Shown: positions 25,751 through 34,235 of the stretch, one piece after another | Layout: each line of letters begins with the position of its first letter | Numbering within the stretch: position 1 is the first letter of the stretch | DNA from: Candidatus Mediterraneibacter stercoripullorum | Lineage (GTDB): Bacteria; Bacillota; Clostridia; Lachnospirales; Lachnospiraceae | Direction of reading: 5' to 3' | DNA length: 49,816 nt | NCBI GenBank assembly: GCA_019115765.1 | Contig: DXCZ01000039.1 | Location: 1-49,816 of the forward strand | Made by a program: the position numbers and the translations under genes | The notes under the pieces: generated by a model | The model's database searches: none | What the model was told of the DNA's origin: nothing | Seen by the model: only the letters and a program-made list of their open reading frames with translations

Positions 25751-25760
25751 AATTTGCTCC

Positions 25761-25782
25761 AAAAAAGTACCTGTCCCTTTTT
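25761..25782. repeat. Dispersed repeat core (second copy)
   Basis: The complement reads AAAAAGGGACAGGTACTTTTTT, matching the apex of the hairpin behind topB (22951-22972) at all but one of 17 core positions. It abuts the stop codon of the following gene. Confidence 0.55.
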
Positions 25783-26315
25783 CATCCCATCACGCGGCCT
25801 CTCATCTTCCCCCACACATGTACCTGCACATAATCATATGCCCGGTCATATACAAAGAGCCCAATCTGTCCTCCCGCAATCACTCCTGCCGTCGCCGTGG
25901 GCGAGAGCGCCTGTGAGAACAGCATATCCCGGAAAATGATCACGATGGGGATATAGACAATATTGAATATCACATATTTGGAAATCCAGAAAATAATCTG
26001 GCGTCCCGGCAGCTGCGGTTTCTTCTCCAGCCATCTCCAGGCCGCCTCAATGCCCCAGATATAGAATCCCATTGCCGCGAAGGTAAGTACATAAAACTTG
26101 TTGGGGGCCGTGATAAATCCCAGAAGGACTGCCGCGATATAAAAGGCAGCTCCCATCTTCAGCCCAAATTCTCGAATGACGATCCCCACGAAAAAGGAGG
26201 CTGCCGCCAGAAGAAAGAGTGTGCTTGTCTCGATCACGCTCCCCAGCGCCATGAAGACAACACACAGGGCGAGAAGAAGTCCTCCGAACGCTATCATCTT
26301 CGCCTTTACATGCAT
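25782..26315 (-). CDS. Conserved integral membrane protein of unknown function
   Basis: The 177-residue protein has about five membrane segments and ends in a basic tail ([13 protein letters not shown]). The start at 26315 ([18 protein letters not shown]) has GGAGGAG about 11 nt upstream; an ATG at 26339 precedes that site. It overlaps the end of the DnaJ-type gene by 10 nt and completes a three-gene unit DUF5685-DnaJ-membrane protein. The general layout resembles ECF S-component-like or DUF2232-like membrane proteins, but I cannot place it. Confidence 0.7.
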   Translation of the reverse strand: MHVKAKMIAFGGLLLALCVVFMALGSVIETSTLFLLAAASFFVGIVIREFGLKMGAAFYIAAVLLGFITAPNKFYVLTFAAMGFYIWGIEAAWRWLEKKPQLPGRQIIFWISKYVIFNIVYIPIVIIFRDMLFSQALSPTATAGVIAGGQIGLFVYDRAYDYVQVHVWGKMRGRVMG

Positions 26316-26989
26316 GAACACAAGTCTCCTCCCATACATTCACAAAGTGTATCCGCAAGCCAGAGATCACAGCACATGTTTCCTGTACCGCACTGGGATC
26401 CGCCAGGGCCGTATCCCGCTCCATACGGACTGTTCTGATAGCGCCTGCTGCTGAAGTCAAGCTGGTTCAACAGCTGTCTGTACTGATAATTGTTCGGTTC
26501 CATATTGACCGCCTGCGCAGCGTGGTCTCTGGCAAGAACATTATTTCCCAGACCTGCATTTGCACAGCCGCTCAGATAATACCAGAGTGCCGACCGCTCC
26601 TGAACCTGATCCAGCGTATTGAGTGCTTCACGGTAACGTCTGCTATTGATGTAGTTTGCCGCTGCCTGGAGACGGGGATCCGCCTGAGCACCATAGCTGC
26701 CGCCATAGGAACCTCCGGAAGAGCCGTTTCCATATGAATTTCCTCCATAGGAACCGTTACCGTAGGAATATCCGCCGGAACTGCCCGAACTGCCGGAAGC
26801 TCTCTCATTCATGATCGTATCATATGCTTCCTGAACTTCCTTGAACTTCTCCTCAGCCAGATCCGCAAGAGGGTTGTTCACATTGGCATCCGGGTGATAC
26901 TTCCTGGTCAGATCCCGGTAGGCTTTCTTTATCTCATCATCAGACGCGTTCTGGGATACTCCCAGCACGTCATATGGATTCTTGCTCAT
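26306..26989 (-). CDS. DnaJ-domain protein with TPR-like and cysteine-rich regions
   Basis: The 227-residue protein starts with a J domain ([36 protein letters not shown] about residues 32-34), then a Gly/Ser/Tyr-rich linker (about 65-100), a TPR-like helical pair ([61 protein letters not shown]), and a C-terminal tail rich in cysteine ([28 protein letters not shown]). It is a J-protein co-chaperone that should stimulate DnaK. The cysteine tail is a possible metal site. Its ATG overlaps the DUF5685 stop by 1 nt (TAATG). Confidence 0.88.
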   Translation of the reverse strand: MSKNPYDVLGVSQNASDDEIKKAYRDLTRKYHPDANVNNPLADLAEEKFKEVQEAYDTIMNERASGSSGSSGGYSYGNGSYGGNSYGNGSSGGSYGGSYGAQADPRLQAAANYINSRRYREALNTLDQVQERSALWYYLSGCANAGLGNNVLARDHAAQAVNMEPNNYQYRQLLNQLDFSSRRYQNSPYGAGYGPGGSQCGTGNMCCDLWLADTLCECMGGDLCSCM

Positions 26990-27822
26990 TATTTCTGTTC
27001 CTCACTTTTCTTCATCTGTATCGTATTATAACGATTCCACACACCATCATACAATATATTTCTTAAAATGTCTACATCAACCAGGCAGGGGAGCTTCTCA
27101 AACTCGGCCGTGCTCTCTGCGATCATCATCCGTAAGATCTGCTGCATCCTCTCTTCGTAATCCGCCTGGCCATACAGACCTTCCAGAGGATTGTAGCGCC
27201 CCTTTTTCATATCTTCCGGCAGATCCTCATAGGCGTCCATGATATAGATGAACTTGCCCATGAAGAACCCCATCCTGCGCAGGCTGTCCGCCCAAATATC
27301 CTCCTGATAGACAAACAACTCCTCCATCAGTCTGCCGAAACAACCTGCCGTCTTGTCAATGTCCGTACTCTGTTCCTTTTCATATCTGCTCAGTTCCTTC
27401 AGACAGACCTGGATCGCCTTGCTCTGTCTTGGGTACTTCTGTATGATTCTTTCCGCCCTCCCGCGGATCATGCTCTTTGTCATGAGACTGCTGACCTTCT
27501 TCTCGTCCTGCCAGTCATCTTCCATATGATAGTAGGCAAGCAGGACATTCATAGCTGCAGCATAGGACGTGATCTCATTCCTGAACATCATCTGCTTCTT
27601 CACCGGATGGACCTTGCACCGATGCAGCTCAGTCTCTGTCTCGCTCTCATAGAGAGAAGTAAGCAGAATCACTGCAAATGTCATGTCATAGGTCAGCGTC
27701 ATCTGTCCCATAAATCCGTAATCTTCCCGCAGCACCCGGCACAGTCCGCAGTAATATGCTCTGTATTTCTTCAAATCCTTTACCTTCAGTTCCGGCTCAC
27801 ATATTGTAACGTATCCAAACAT
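26989..27822 (-). CDS. DUF5685-type protein
   Basis: The 277-residue soluble, mostly helical protein begins [31 protein letters not shown]; the CGLC pair (about residues 25-28), CKVHP (about 69) and one more cysteine may bind metal or a cluster. The motif [19 protein letters not shown] (about residues 200-218) recalls aspartate-rich stretches of isoprenoid synthase-like helical bundles, but this is only a resemblance. I assign DUF5685 from memory of this N-terminus. It leads the operon with the DnaJ and membrane protein genes. Start support is AGGAGA 8 nt upstream. Confidence 0.75.
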   Translation of the reverse strand: MFGYVTICEPELKVKDLKKYRAYYCGLCRVLREDYGFMGQMTLTYDMTFAVILLTSLYESETETELHRCKVHPVKKQMMFRNEITSYAAAMNVLLAYYHMEDDWQDEKKVSSLMTKSMIRGRAERIIQKYPRQSKAIQVCLKELSRYEKEQSTDIDKTAGCFGRLMEELFVYQEDIWADSLRRMGFFMGKFIYIMDAYEDLPEDMKKGRYNPLEGLYGQADYEERMQQILRMMIAESTAEFEKLPCLVDVDILRNILYDGVWNRYNTIQMKKSEEQK

Positions 27823-28003
27823 GTCTGATCTCCTGTCACTGATTTTCTTCCGTTAATAACCGTGGAGATATTATAACATGGCATAGAGAGAGCATTCATA
27901 ACATTTTTATAAAATTTCAAATCTCAAAGGAAGACACCGTTCCCTCATCTCCTGTCCGGGCCTCCGTATATACAATCATCAGGCAGACACCTTCCTTGTT
28001 CTA

Positions 28004-28057
28004 AATGTTAACCATCGTTCTATATGAGTTGACATTTTTAAAATTGCGTTCTATACT
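28004..28057 (+). promoter_or_regulatory. bioY promoter overlapped by a BirA-type operator
   Basis: TTGACA (28029-28034), 17 nt and TATACT (28052-28057) make a near-consensus promoter. AATGTTAAC (28004-28012), 15 nt and GTTGACATT (28028-28036) form an inverted repeat with one mismatch that matches the BirA operator layout and covers the -35 box. Biotin-loaded BirA should repress bioY here. Confidence 0.8.
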
Positions 28058-28106
28058 TGTTCAGTAAAGTAAGAAATCATTTGAAATTCATGAAAGGAGT
28101 CTCTTT

Positions 28107-28670
28107 ATGACAGACAGAACCCCAACCGCACACACTCGTAACACACACACGACAATGCTGACTCTCATCGGACTTATGACCGCTGTCATCTGCATCCTCG
28201 GACCTCTTTCGATCCCGATTCCTGTCAGTCCGGTTCCCATTTCCCTTACAAACTTTGCCATTTATATCACTCTCTATATACTTGGCATGAAGAATGGAAC
28301 GATCAGCTGTATCATTTACCTACTGCTCGGCGCTGTCGGCGTCCCTGTCTTTTCTTCCTTCAGCGGAGGGCTGGGCAAACTTGCCGGTCCCACCGGCGGA
28401 TACCTGGTTGGCTTCATCTTCCTGGCACTTATTCAGGGCTTTCTGATGGAACATTTTCCAGGGAAAAACATTCCTGCCATCATAGGTATGACTATTGGCA
28501 CTGCTGTATGCTACCTGTTCGGCACCATATGGCTTGCAGCGCAGATGGATCTTTCCTTTTTCTCGGCACTGGGGATCGGCGTAATCCCCTACCTGCCGGG
28601 TGATGCCGTAAAAGTCATTCTTTCAGCTATTATCGGCCCCAAACTACAGAATGCAGTAAGACGAATATAA
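28107..28670 (+). CDS. bioY: Biotin ECF transporter S component BioY
   Basis: The 187-residue membrane protein has six hydrophobic segments and BioY signatures (PVPISLTNFAIYITLYILG, GAVGVPVFSSFSGGLGKLAGPTGGYLVGF, PYLPGDAVKVILSAIIG). It takes up biotin, usually with the shared ECF module. A short Thr/His-rich N-terminus precedes the first membrane segment. AAGGAG lies 9 nt before the ATG. The BirA-type operator in its promoter agrees with the assignment. Confidence 0.95.
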   Translation: MTDRTPTAHTRNTHTTMLTLIGLMTAVICILGPLSIPIPVSPVPISLTNFAIYITLYILGMKNGTISCIIYLLLGAVGVPVFSSFSGGLGKLAGPTGGYLVGFIFLALIQGFLMEHFPGKNIPAIIGMTIGTAVCYLFGTIWLAAQMDLSFFSALGIGVIPYLPGDAVKVILSAIIGPKLQNAVRRI

Positions 28671-28679
28671 AGAAGATAA

Positions 28680-28754
28680 AAAAGAACAGTGCAGAACCAT
28701 TTTCCCGACTGATATCATAGTCAGAAAAAGACCGGTTCTGCGCTGTTCTTTTTC
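28680..28754. terminator. Bidirectional terminator between bioY and ABC permease gene
   Basis: AAAAGAACAGTGCAGAACC (28680-28698) pairs with GGTTCTGCGCTGTTCTTTT (28734-28752) with one wobble, with a smaller inner stem in the loop. T-runs on both sides let it serve bioY and the convergent permease gene. Confidence 0.88.
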
Positions 28755-28793
28755 TATTCTTTTCTGTATCTTATTCCTGTCGTACAGCTCTGC

Positions 28794-29786
28794 CTATCTG
28801 TCCTCGCGGAAATAATTAAGCCCGCAGCTCTTCGGCTGGGCGTGCTCTTTGCTCTCTCTCATGCTGGTAATGACCAGCACAAGGATCGTAGCCACATAGG
28901 GGAGCATATCATAGATCTGAGCCGGAAGTCCCGGTATAGAGACATACATCCTCATTATGGTCAGCCCACCGAAGATCAGCGCCACGAAAACACCTCTTGC
29001 AGGGCTCCATGTGGCAAAGATAACCAAAGCCACAGCAAGCCATCCGTAACCGCTCACACAGTCGTGGACCCACACGCCCGAGGTAGTGACCATACTCATA
29101 TACATCCCGCCAATGCCGCAGATACCGCCGCCGATCACCGTGGCCGCATATTTGTAAAGAGTGATATTGATCCCCGCAGCATCTGCCGCTGCCGGATCCT
29201 CTCCTACGGCCCGCAGGTTCAGACCAGTGCGGGACCGGTTGAAGAACCACGCCATAACGACTGCAACCGCAATGGCAAAATAAACAAGCCAGTTATACTG
29301 GAAGAGAAGTCTTCCGACCACCGGCAGATCCGAAAGCACCGGGATATGAACGGACCCGAACACGTCCTTTGTCACCTGGCTGACCGCCACATATCCACCT
29401 GCCTGCTGCCCGATATACTCACCGAAGAAATTGCCGAATCCTGTTCCAAAGATGGTCAGAGTCAGACCCGTAACATTCTGGTTTGCCCGCAGTGTTATGG
29501 TCAGGAAACTGTAGATCAGCGCGCCGAGTGTCCCTGCTGCAAAGGATACGACCAGTGCAATGGCGGCTGACACAATCCCACTGGGAGTTCCGCCCCCATT
29601 GATCACCGACTGCTCATAGTAATATGAACCTGCAAGTCCGGTGATGGCACCCATAAACATCATGCCTTCCACACCAAGATTCAGGTTTCCTGATTTTTCC
29701 GTCAGGATTTCTCCCAGCGCACCGAGGAGCAGAGGTGTTCCCGCCAGGACTGCTGCGATAAAAAGACTGTTTAATGTATTAAGCAT
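28794..29786 (-). CDS. Nucleoside-type ABC transporter permease (NupQ-like)
   Basis: The 330-residue permease of the branched-chain/nucleoside family has about nine membrane segments and blocks typical of the second BMP-system permease (LLGALGEILTEKSGNLNLGVEGMMFMGA near residues 21-48, RAVGEDPAAADAAGIN about 193-208). It overlaps the first permease gene by 8 nt. With the ATPase and BMP lipoprotein upstream it makes a complete importer, most probably for nucleosides or related purines. It is the last gene of the unit, ended by a bidirectional terminator. Confidence 0.9.
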   Translation of the reverse strand: MLNTLNSLFIAAVLAGTPLLLGALGEILTEKSGNLNLGVEGMMFMGAITGLAGSYYYEQSVINGGGTPSGIVSAAIALVVSFAAGTLGALIYSFLTITLRANQNVTGLTLTIFGTGFGNFFGEYIGQQAGGYVAVSQVTKDVFGSVHIPVLSDLPVVGRLLFQYNWLVYFAIAVAVVMAWFFNRSRTGLNLRAVGEDPAAADAAGINITLYKYAATVIGGGICGIGGMYMSMVTTSGVWVHDCVSGYGWLAVALVIFATWSPARGVFVALIFGGLTIMRMYVSIPGLPAQIYDMLPYVATILVLVITSMRESKEHAQPKSCGLNYFREDR

Positions 29787-30876
29787 GCTGTTCCTCCTTT
29801 CCCCTCCTGATCAGCCGGTATGTGATAAAGAATTCACATCCCAGCATGAAGAATAAAATGATACCGATCAGCAGATCCGCAGCGGACGCCGGAATCTTGA
29901 AATTCGTCTGGATCGTATTGGATCCTCTCTCAAGCATGGCAATGAACACAGATACTACAAGCATTCCGAAAGGATTCATCTTGGCAAGCCAGGCCACTGT
30001 GATGGCGGTGAATCCCACGCCGCCGGCCGTACTCTCCGTGATCGTGTAATCCGCTCCTGCGAACTGGAGCATTCCGACCAGACCACACAGCGCTCCGGAG
30101 ATGAACATAGTCCTTCTCAGGACCTTGCCCACATTAATGCCGGCATATCTTGCCGTATTGCTGCTCTCCCCGACTACCGCGATCTCATAGCCCTGTTTTG
30201 TCTTGCTAAAATAAATGTAAGAAACCACCACAAGGATAAGTGCCAGAATCCAGCCCCAGTGCACACCCAGGACCTTGGTAAGCCTTGCTCCCGGGACCAG
30301 CATGTCAATCTTCGGAAAGCTGCTGCCTTCTGCCTTCCAGGGGCCGTTCATCAGATATTTGATAAACGCCAGGGCAATGTAGTTGAGCATCAGTGTAAAC
30401 AGTGTCTCATTCGTTCCCCATTTCGCCTTGCATACTGCTGGAAGCAGTCCATACAGGCCTCCTGCCACAATAGACGCCAGCATCATCAGGATAACCAGCG
30501 GAAGTTTCGGGAAAATGTGGGCTGTAAACAGACCAAAAGCTCCTGCTGCCACAGCGCCAACCAGAATCTGCCCCTCGCCGCCGATATTCCAGAACTTCAT
30601 CTTGAACGCAAATGAGATGCCGATCGCTGTGATCAGAAGAGGAACTGCCAGCTTGATCGTCTCATGGATCACCGTGCTTGATCCCCATGATCCTGTCACC
30701 ATGGACGCATATACTGCCAGCGGATTATTGCCGAGAAGCAGGATCAGCAGCGCTCCTGTCACAAGAGACAGGACAAATGCCACGGCGCGGATAACCCATG
30801 CCTTCTGCGGTGTGATGTCATCCCGTTTGACCATACGGATCAACGGTTCTTTTATCTGTGCTTTCTGTGCGCTCAT
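29779..30876 (-). CDS. Nucleoside-type ABC transporter permease (NupP-like)
   Basis: The 365-residue permease has about ten membrane segments and typical blocks (FWNIGGEGQILVGAVAAGAFGL, NETLFTLMLNYIALAFIKYLMNGPWK, VVGESSNTARYAGINVGKVLRR). Its start overlaps the ATPase stop by 4 nt (ATGA). It should pair with the NupQ-like permease to form the membrane channel. Confidence 0.9.
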   Translation of the reverse strand: MSAQKAQIKEPLIRMVKRDDITPQKAWVIRAVAFVLSLVTGALLILLLGNNPLAVYASMVTGSWGSSTVIHETIKLAVPLLITAIGISFAFKMKFWNIGGEGQILVGAVAAGAFGLFTAHIFPKLPLVILMMLASIVAGGLYGLLPAVCKAKWGTNETLFTLMLNYIALAFIKYLMNGPWKAEGSSFPKIDMLVPGARLTKVLGVHWGWILALILVVVSYIYFSKTKQGYEIAVVGESSNTARYAGINVGKVLRRTMFISGALCGLVGMLQFAGADYTITESTAGGVGFTAITVAWLAKMNPFGMLVVSVFIAMLERGSNTIQTNFKIPASAADLLIGIILFFMLGCEFFITYRLIRRGKEEQHA

Positions 30877-32435
30877 GCTTTCGCCTCCCCTTCCCTGGAA
30901 TCATTTACGTGGATCATCATAAGGCCGATATCTTCCTTTGTCACTTTCCGCGGATCTACAATACCGCTCACTCTTCCGCCGCACAGGACCATGATCCGGT
31001 CTGAGAGCTGCATCAGCACATCCAGATCTTCTCCAATGAATATAACGGCTACCCCTTTTTTCTTCTGTTCGTTCAGAAGGTCATAGATCCGGTAGGAAGA
31101 ATTGATATCCAGTCCCCTGACCGGATAGGCAACAATGAGCACAGATGGCTGACAGGCGATCTCTCGTCCCAGAAGAACCTTCTGAACATTTCCGCCGGAA
31201 AGTCTTCCCACAGGAGCATCCACTCCGGGAGTAACGATCTCCAGTTCATCGATCATCTTCTCTGCAAGTTTTTTCGGGGCCTTGCGGTCAACAAACGGAC
31301 CCTTTCCCGACTTGTAACTCCTGAGCATCACATTATCCGTCATGTCCATGCCGGCAACAAGTCCCATCCCCAGTCTGTCCTCAGGTACAAAAGCCATGGA
31401 AATTCCTTTCTTCGAGATTTCATCCGGCTTCATTCCCAACAGGTTTTCCTGAACCGGCACTCCATTGTGTTCCCCTGAGTACAGGACTGCTCCTCCGATA
31501 GCCGGATAGAGACCGGCTATAATCTCGCAGAGTTCCTTCTGTCCGCTTCCCGCGATGCCGGCAACGCCGAGGATCTCTCCTCCGAATGCGTCAAAGGACA
31601 CATTGTCCAATGCCTTTACCCCGTCTCCGTTCAGACAGGTCAGGTCGATCACATGGAGTCTCTTCTCACCCTTTTTCACTGCCGGACGTTCCACCTCCAG
31701 GCTGACAGGTCTTCCCACCATCATCTCCGTCAGCTGCTCCTGGTTGGTTTTCGACGTATCGACAACTCCCACATACTCTCCTTTGCGGAGGATCGCCACC
31801 CGGTCAGAGATGGCCATTACTTCGTTCAGTTTGTGGGTAATGATAATAATGGACTTGCCATCCTTCTTCATATTTCTCAGAACCGAGAACAGCTTCTCCG
31901 TCTCCTGAGGTGTCAATACCGCCGTAGGCTCATCCAGGATCAGTATCTCAGCTCCCCTGTAAAGCACTTTGAGGATCTCTACTGTCTGTTTCTCCGAGAC
32001 GGCCATATTATAGACTTTCTTTGCCGGATCAATTTCAAATCCGTACCTCTCTGCCAGCGCTGCTACCTTCTTGTTGATCTGACGCCGGTTGACAACTGCT
32101 TTTCCTTTCATGCCAAGAACAATATTCTCTGCTGCTGTCAACACATCCACCAGTTTGAAATGCTGATGGATCATCCCGATCCCCAGTTCAAAGGAATCTC
32201 TGGGCGAACGAATCGATACTTCCTCACCATTCACGTAGATTTCCCCATGATCCGGGTAGTATATTCCTGACAGCATATTCATAAGAGTTGTCTTGCCGCT
32301 TCCATTCTCTCCAAGGAGCGCCAGTATCTCACCCTTTTTCAGTTCAAGATTGACGTCTTTATTCGCAATGACCTTTTTCCCGAAGGCTTTTGTCACATGG
32401 ACCATTCTGACTGCGTATTGTGTCGTACCGCTCAA
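30873..32435 (-). CDS. Nucleoside-type ABC transporter ATP-binding protein, two ATPase domains (NupO-like)
   Basis: About 520 residues with two ABC domains in tandem. The first has Walker A GENGSGKTT, signature VSEKQTVEIL and Walker B ILILDEPTAVL; the second has degenerate Walker A (GIAGSGQKE), signature LSGGNVQKVLLGRE and a Walker B-like VLIVAYPVRGLD in place of the usual DEPT. Asymmetric second domains are normal for this family, though loss of DEPT is notable. I place the start at TTG 32435 because AGGAGG (32444-32449) lies 8 nt upstream; ATG 32459, eight codons earlier, has no good site. Confidence 0.9.
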   Translation of the reverse strand: MSGTTQYAVRMVHVTKAFGKKVIANKDVNLELKKGEILALLGENGSGKTTLMNMLSGIYYPDHGEIYVNGEEVSIRSPRDSFELGIGMIHQHFKLVDVLTAAENIVLGMKGKAVVNRRQINKKVAALAERYGFEIDPAKKVYNMAVSEKQTVEILKVLYRGAEILILDEPTAVLTPQETEKLFSVLRNMKKDGKSIIIITHKLNEVMAISDRVAILRKGEYVGVVDTSKTNQEQLTEMMVGRPVSLEVERPAVKKGEKRLHVIDLTCLNGDGVKALDNVSFDAFGGEILGVAGIAGSGQKELCEIIAGLYPAIGGAVLYSGEHNGVPVQENLLGMKPDEISKKGISMAFVPEDRLGMGLVAGMDMTDNVMLRSYKSGKGPFVDRKAPKKLAEKMIDELEIVTPGVDAPVGRLSGGNVQKVLLGREIACQPSVLIVAYPVRGLDINSSYRIYDLLNEQKKKGVAVIFIGEDLDVLMQLSDRIMVLCGGRVSGIVDPRKVTKEDIGLMMIHVNDSREGEAKA

Positions 32436-32589
32436 TCTCTCGTCCTCCTTCTTCTGCATCTGTATAATTTTTATGCCGCGTCCTTACTTTATCACATTTT
32501 TTCGTCATTTACCATAATCACCTGAAGTGCCAAAGACACATTCCGGAATTGCAGGTGTTCTCCAGGAGCCCGGGCAGCCCCTCCATCGT

Positions 32590-32624
32590 AAAAAGCGCGT
32601 CATGCTTTTTCCGCATGACGCGCG
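32590..32624 (-). terminator. Terminator between the BMP lipoprotein gene and the ATPase gene
   Basis: GCGCGTCATGC (32595-32605) and GCATGACGCGC (32613-32623) pair perfectly over 11 bp; the minus strand continues with TTTTT. Partial termination here would give more lipoprotein than ATPase and permease, a usual arrangement for binding proteins. Confidence 0.88.
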
Positions 32625-32643
32625 ACACTGTAAACTAGTTCTG

Positions 32644-33822
32644 TTATTCTACCACGTTGCAACCTTCAACAATGTAGTTCCAGGACGGTGCGGAAGACTC
32701 TTCCTGCTCATGGTAGTAATCTCCCTCTGCAACCGTATACTCTTCTCCGTCAGGAGTCACTCCGGTAAGCGGACCCCCAAACACATGCAGTTCTCCGGAT
32801 GATATCTTCTCTGCCGCTGCATCAATAGCTTCCTGAGTACCTTCAGCCGCGATATCTGTGTTGAGAGGAGAAAGACAAACGGCTCCCTCTGCATATCCCT
32901 GGCACCAGTCAGTCGGGATCTCTTCTCCGTCGATCACTGCCTGAACAGCCTCTGTCACATAGATACCCCAGTCAATACGCGGGGAGATCAGAGAAGCCTT
33001 AGGCGCCGCATCAATCATATCATTGTTGTATCCAACCTGCCATACTCCGTTCTCCTCTGCTGTTGTTGCAGGCGCAGTGGAGTCAGAATGCTGAGAGATC
33101 ACATCGCAGCCGCGCTCGATCAGCGCCTGTGCCACCTGAGACTCTACAGTCGGATCGTTCCATGCATTGGTATACATGATATCCATGGTCACGTCCGGAT
33201 TCACACTCTTTGCTCCAAGATAGAACGCGGTATATCCGCTGATCACCTCTGCATATGGATATGCGGCAACGTATCCAAGTTTGTTCGTCTCTGTCTTCAT
33301 ACCTGCTGCGATACCCGCCAGATAACGTCCCTCGAAAATACGTGCGAAATAGTTGTGGAAGTTAGACAGTCCGGAATCCGCCGCCTGCAGTCCCGTTGCA
33401 TGGCAGAACTGTACATCCGGATACTCTGCCGCAACTTCTCTTACATAGTCCTCATATCCGAAACTGGTTGCGAAGATAATATTGCACCCTGCATCCACCA
33501 GTTCTCTCAGTGCCGTATCGCACTCAGCGCCTTCCGGCACATTATATTTATTAATGATCTGATCATCACTGAGTCCAAGCTCCTCCTGCATCTCCTTGGT
33601 TCCCAGGTCATGATTGTATGTGTATCCCATATCGCTGGCATCCGAAATATGAACGAATCCCACCTTGATCTCATCCTTCGGAATCCCCTCGGATGTACCG
33701 GAACCTGACTGTGTTCCGCTGTTGTCAGAACCTCCTGTCTCTGCCGCCGGAGCTCCGCACCCTGCTGCCAGAGTGACTGCCATAGCTGCACACAAAAGAA
33801 CGCTTAAAATTTTCTTTTTCAT
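32644..33822 (-). CDS. BMP family lipoprotein, ABC substrate-binding protein
   Basis: About 392 residues. A lipoprotein signal ends in LAAGC with Cys22 as the lipid site, followed by a Gly/Ser/Thr-rich tether (to about residue 50). The periplasmic-binding fold of the BMP/PnrA family starts at IKVGFVHISDASDMGYTYNHDLG and includes GCNIIFATSFGYEDYV and GCDVISQHSDSTAPATTAEENGVWQVGYN. It is anchored outside the membrane and delivers ligand, likely nucleosides, to the permeases. ATG 33822 is chosen over an ATG at 33933 because AGGAGG lies 5-6 nt upstream and the signal peptide then starts correctly. Confidence 0.93.
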   Translation of the reverse strand: MKKKILSVLLCAAMAVTLAAGCGAPAAETGGSDNSGTQSGSGTSEGIPKDEIKVGFVHISDASDMGYTYNHDLGTKEMQEELGLSDDQIINKYNVPEGAECDTALRELVDAGCNIIFATSFGYEDYVREVAAEYPDVQFCHATGLQAADSGLSNFHNYFARIFEGRYLAGIAAGMKTETNKLGYVAAYPYAEVISGYTAFYLGAKSVNPDVTMDIMYTNAWNDPTVESQVAQALIERGCDVISQHSDSTAPATTAEENGVWQVGYNNDMIDAAPKASLISPRIDWGIYVTEAVQAVIDGEEIPTDWCQGYAEGAVCLSPLNTDIAAEGTQEAIDAAAEKISSGELHVFGGPLTGVTPDGEEYTVAEGDYYHEQEESSAPSWNYIVEGCNVVE

Positions 33823-33910
33823 TTTTTCCTCCTTTTTTCTGCCGGGATCTGCCCGGCTGCCTGTTGTTATGATATCCCCCTGCCGGTGATCTGATTCTTC
33901 CCGCAAGAGT

Positions 33911-33991
33911 AAAGCTATCCATTTGAAAAACATGTCCTCAATTGGATAGCTTTATAAATGACATTTTACCCTGCACCGCAGCAGAAGTCAA
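33911..33991 (-). promoter_or_regulatory. BMP operon promoter and 5' leader hairpin
   Basis: On the minus strand TTGACT (33986-33991), 17 nt and TAAAAT (33963-33968) form a promoter. The transcript should start near 33955 and at once form the stem AAAGCTATCCA/TGGATAGCTTT (33911-33921 with 33943-33953), extended by weaker inner pairs. It may stabilise the mRNA or attenuate; I do not recognise it as a known riboswitch. Confidence 0.6.
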
Positions 33992-34025
33992 GGAGAAAGA
34001 ATCCGGCAGAATAGTGCGATAAAAT

Positions 34026-34235
34026 TTACCGGATCTCCAGCACTTTATAATCCTTATCTTCTACTGTCTTTTTCAGCACTTCGTCAGACACCTGGGCATT
34101 CAGTGTTACTACAGCCGTTCCTGCCTCGTGGCTTACCGCTGCGGAATCCACTTCCGGCAGCGCCTCAAGAGCTTTCTTTACTGTTGCCTCACAGTGTCCG
34201 CACATCATTCCTTCGATCTTCATTGTTTTTTCCAT
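34026..34235 (-). CDS. Probable nested CopZ-like copper chaperone (internal start in copA)
   Basis: ATG at 34235 is in frame with copA (Met783) and has a full AGGAGG (complement of 34244-34249) 8 nt upstream. Translation from it gives a 69-residue protein [20 protein letters not shown]..., exactly the size and shape of free CopZ chaperones, with copper-binding CxxC in GMMCGHC. The same DNA is read as the C-terminal domain of CopA when the ribosome comes from upstream. That it is made separately is inference from the ribosome binding site; it could instead be a scar of a copA-copZ fusion. Confidence 0.55.
   Translation of the reverse strand: MEKTMKIEGMMCGHCEATVKKALEALPEVDSAAVSHEAGTAVVTLNAQVSDEVLKKTVEDKDYKVLEIR

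Noticed and set aside
33823-34025. Possible purine riboswitch before the BMP operon
   Set aside because: I do not find the conserved three-way junction core of purine aptamers; only simple hairpins are visible.
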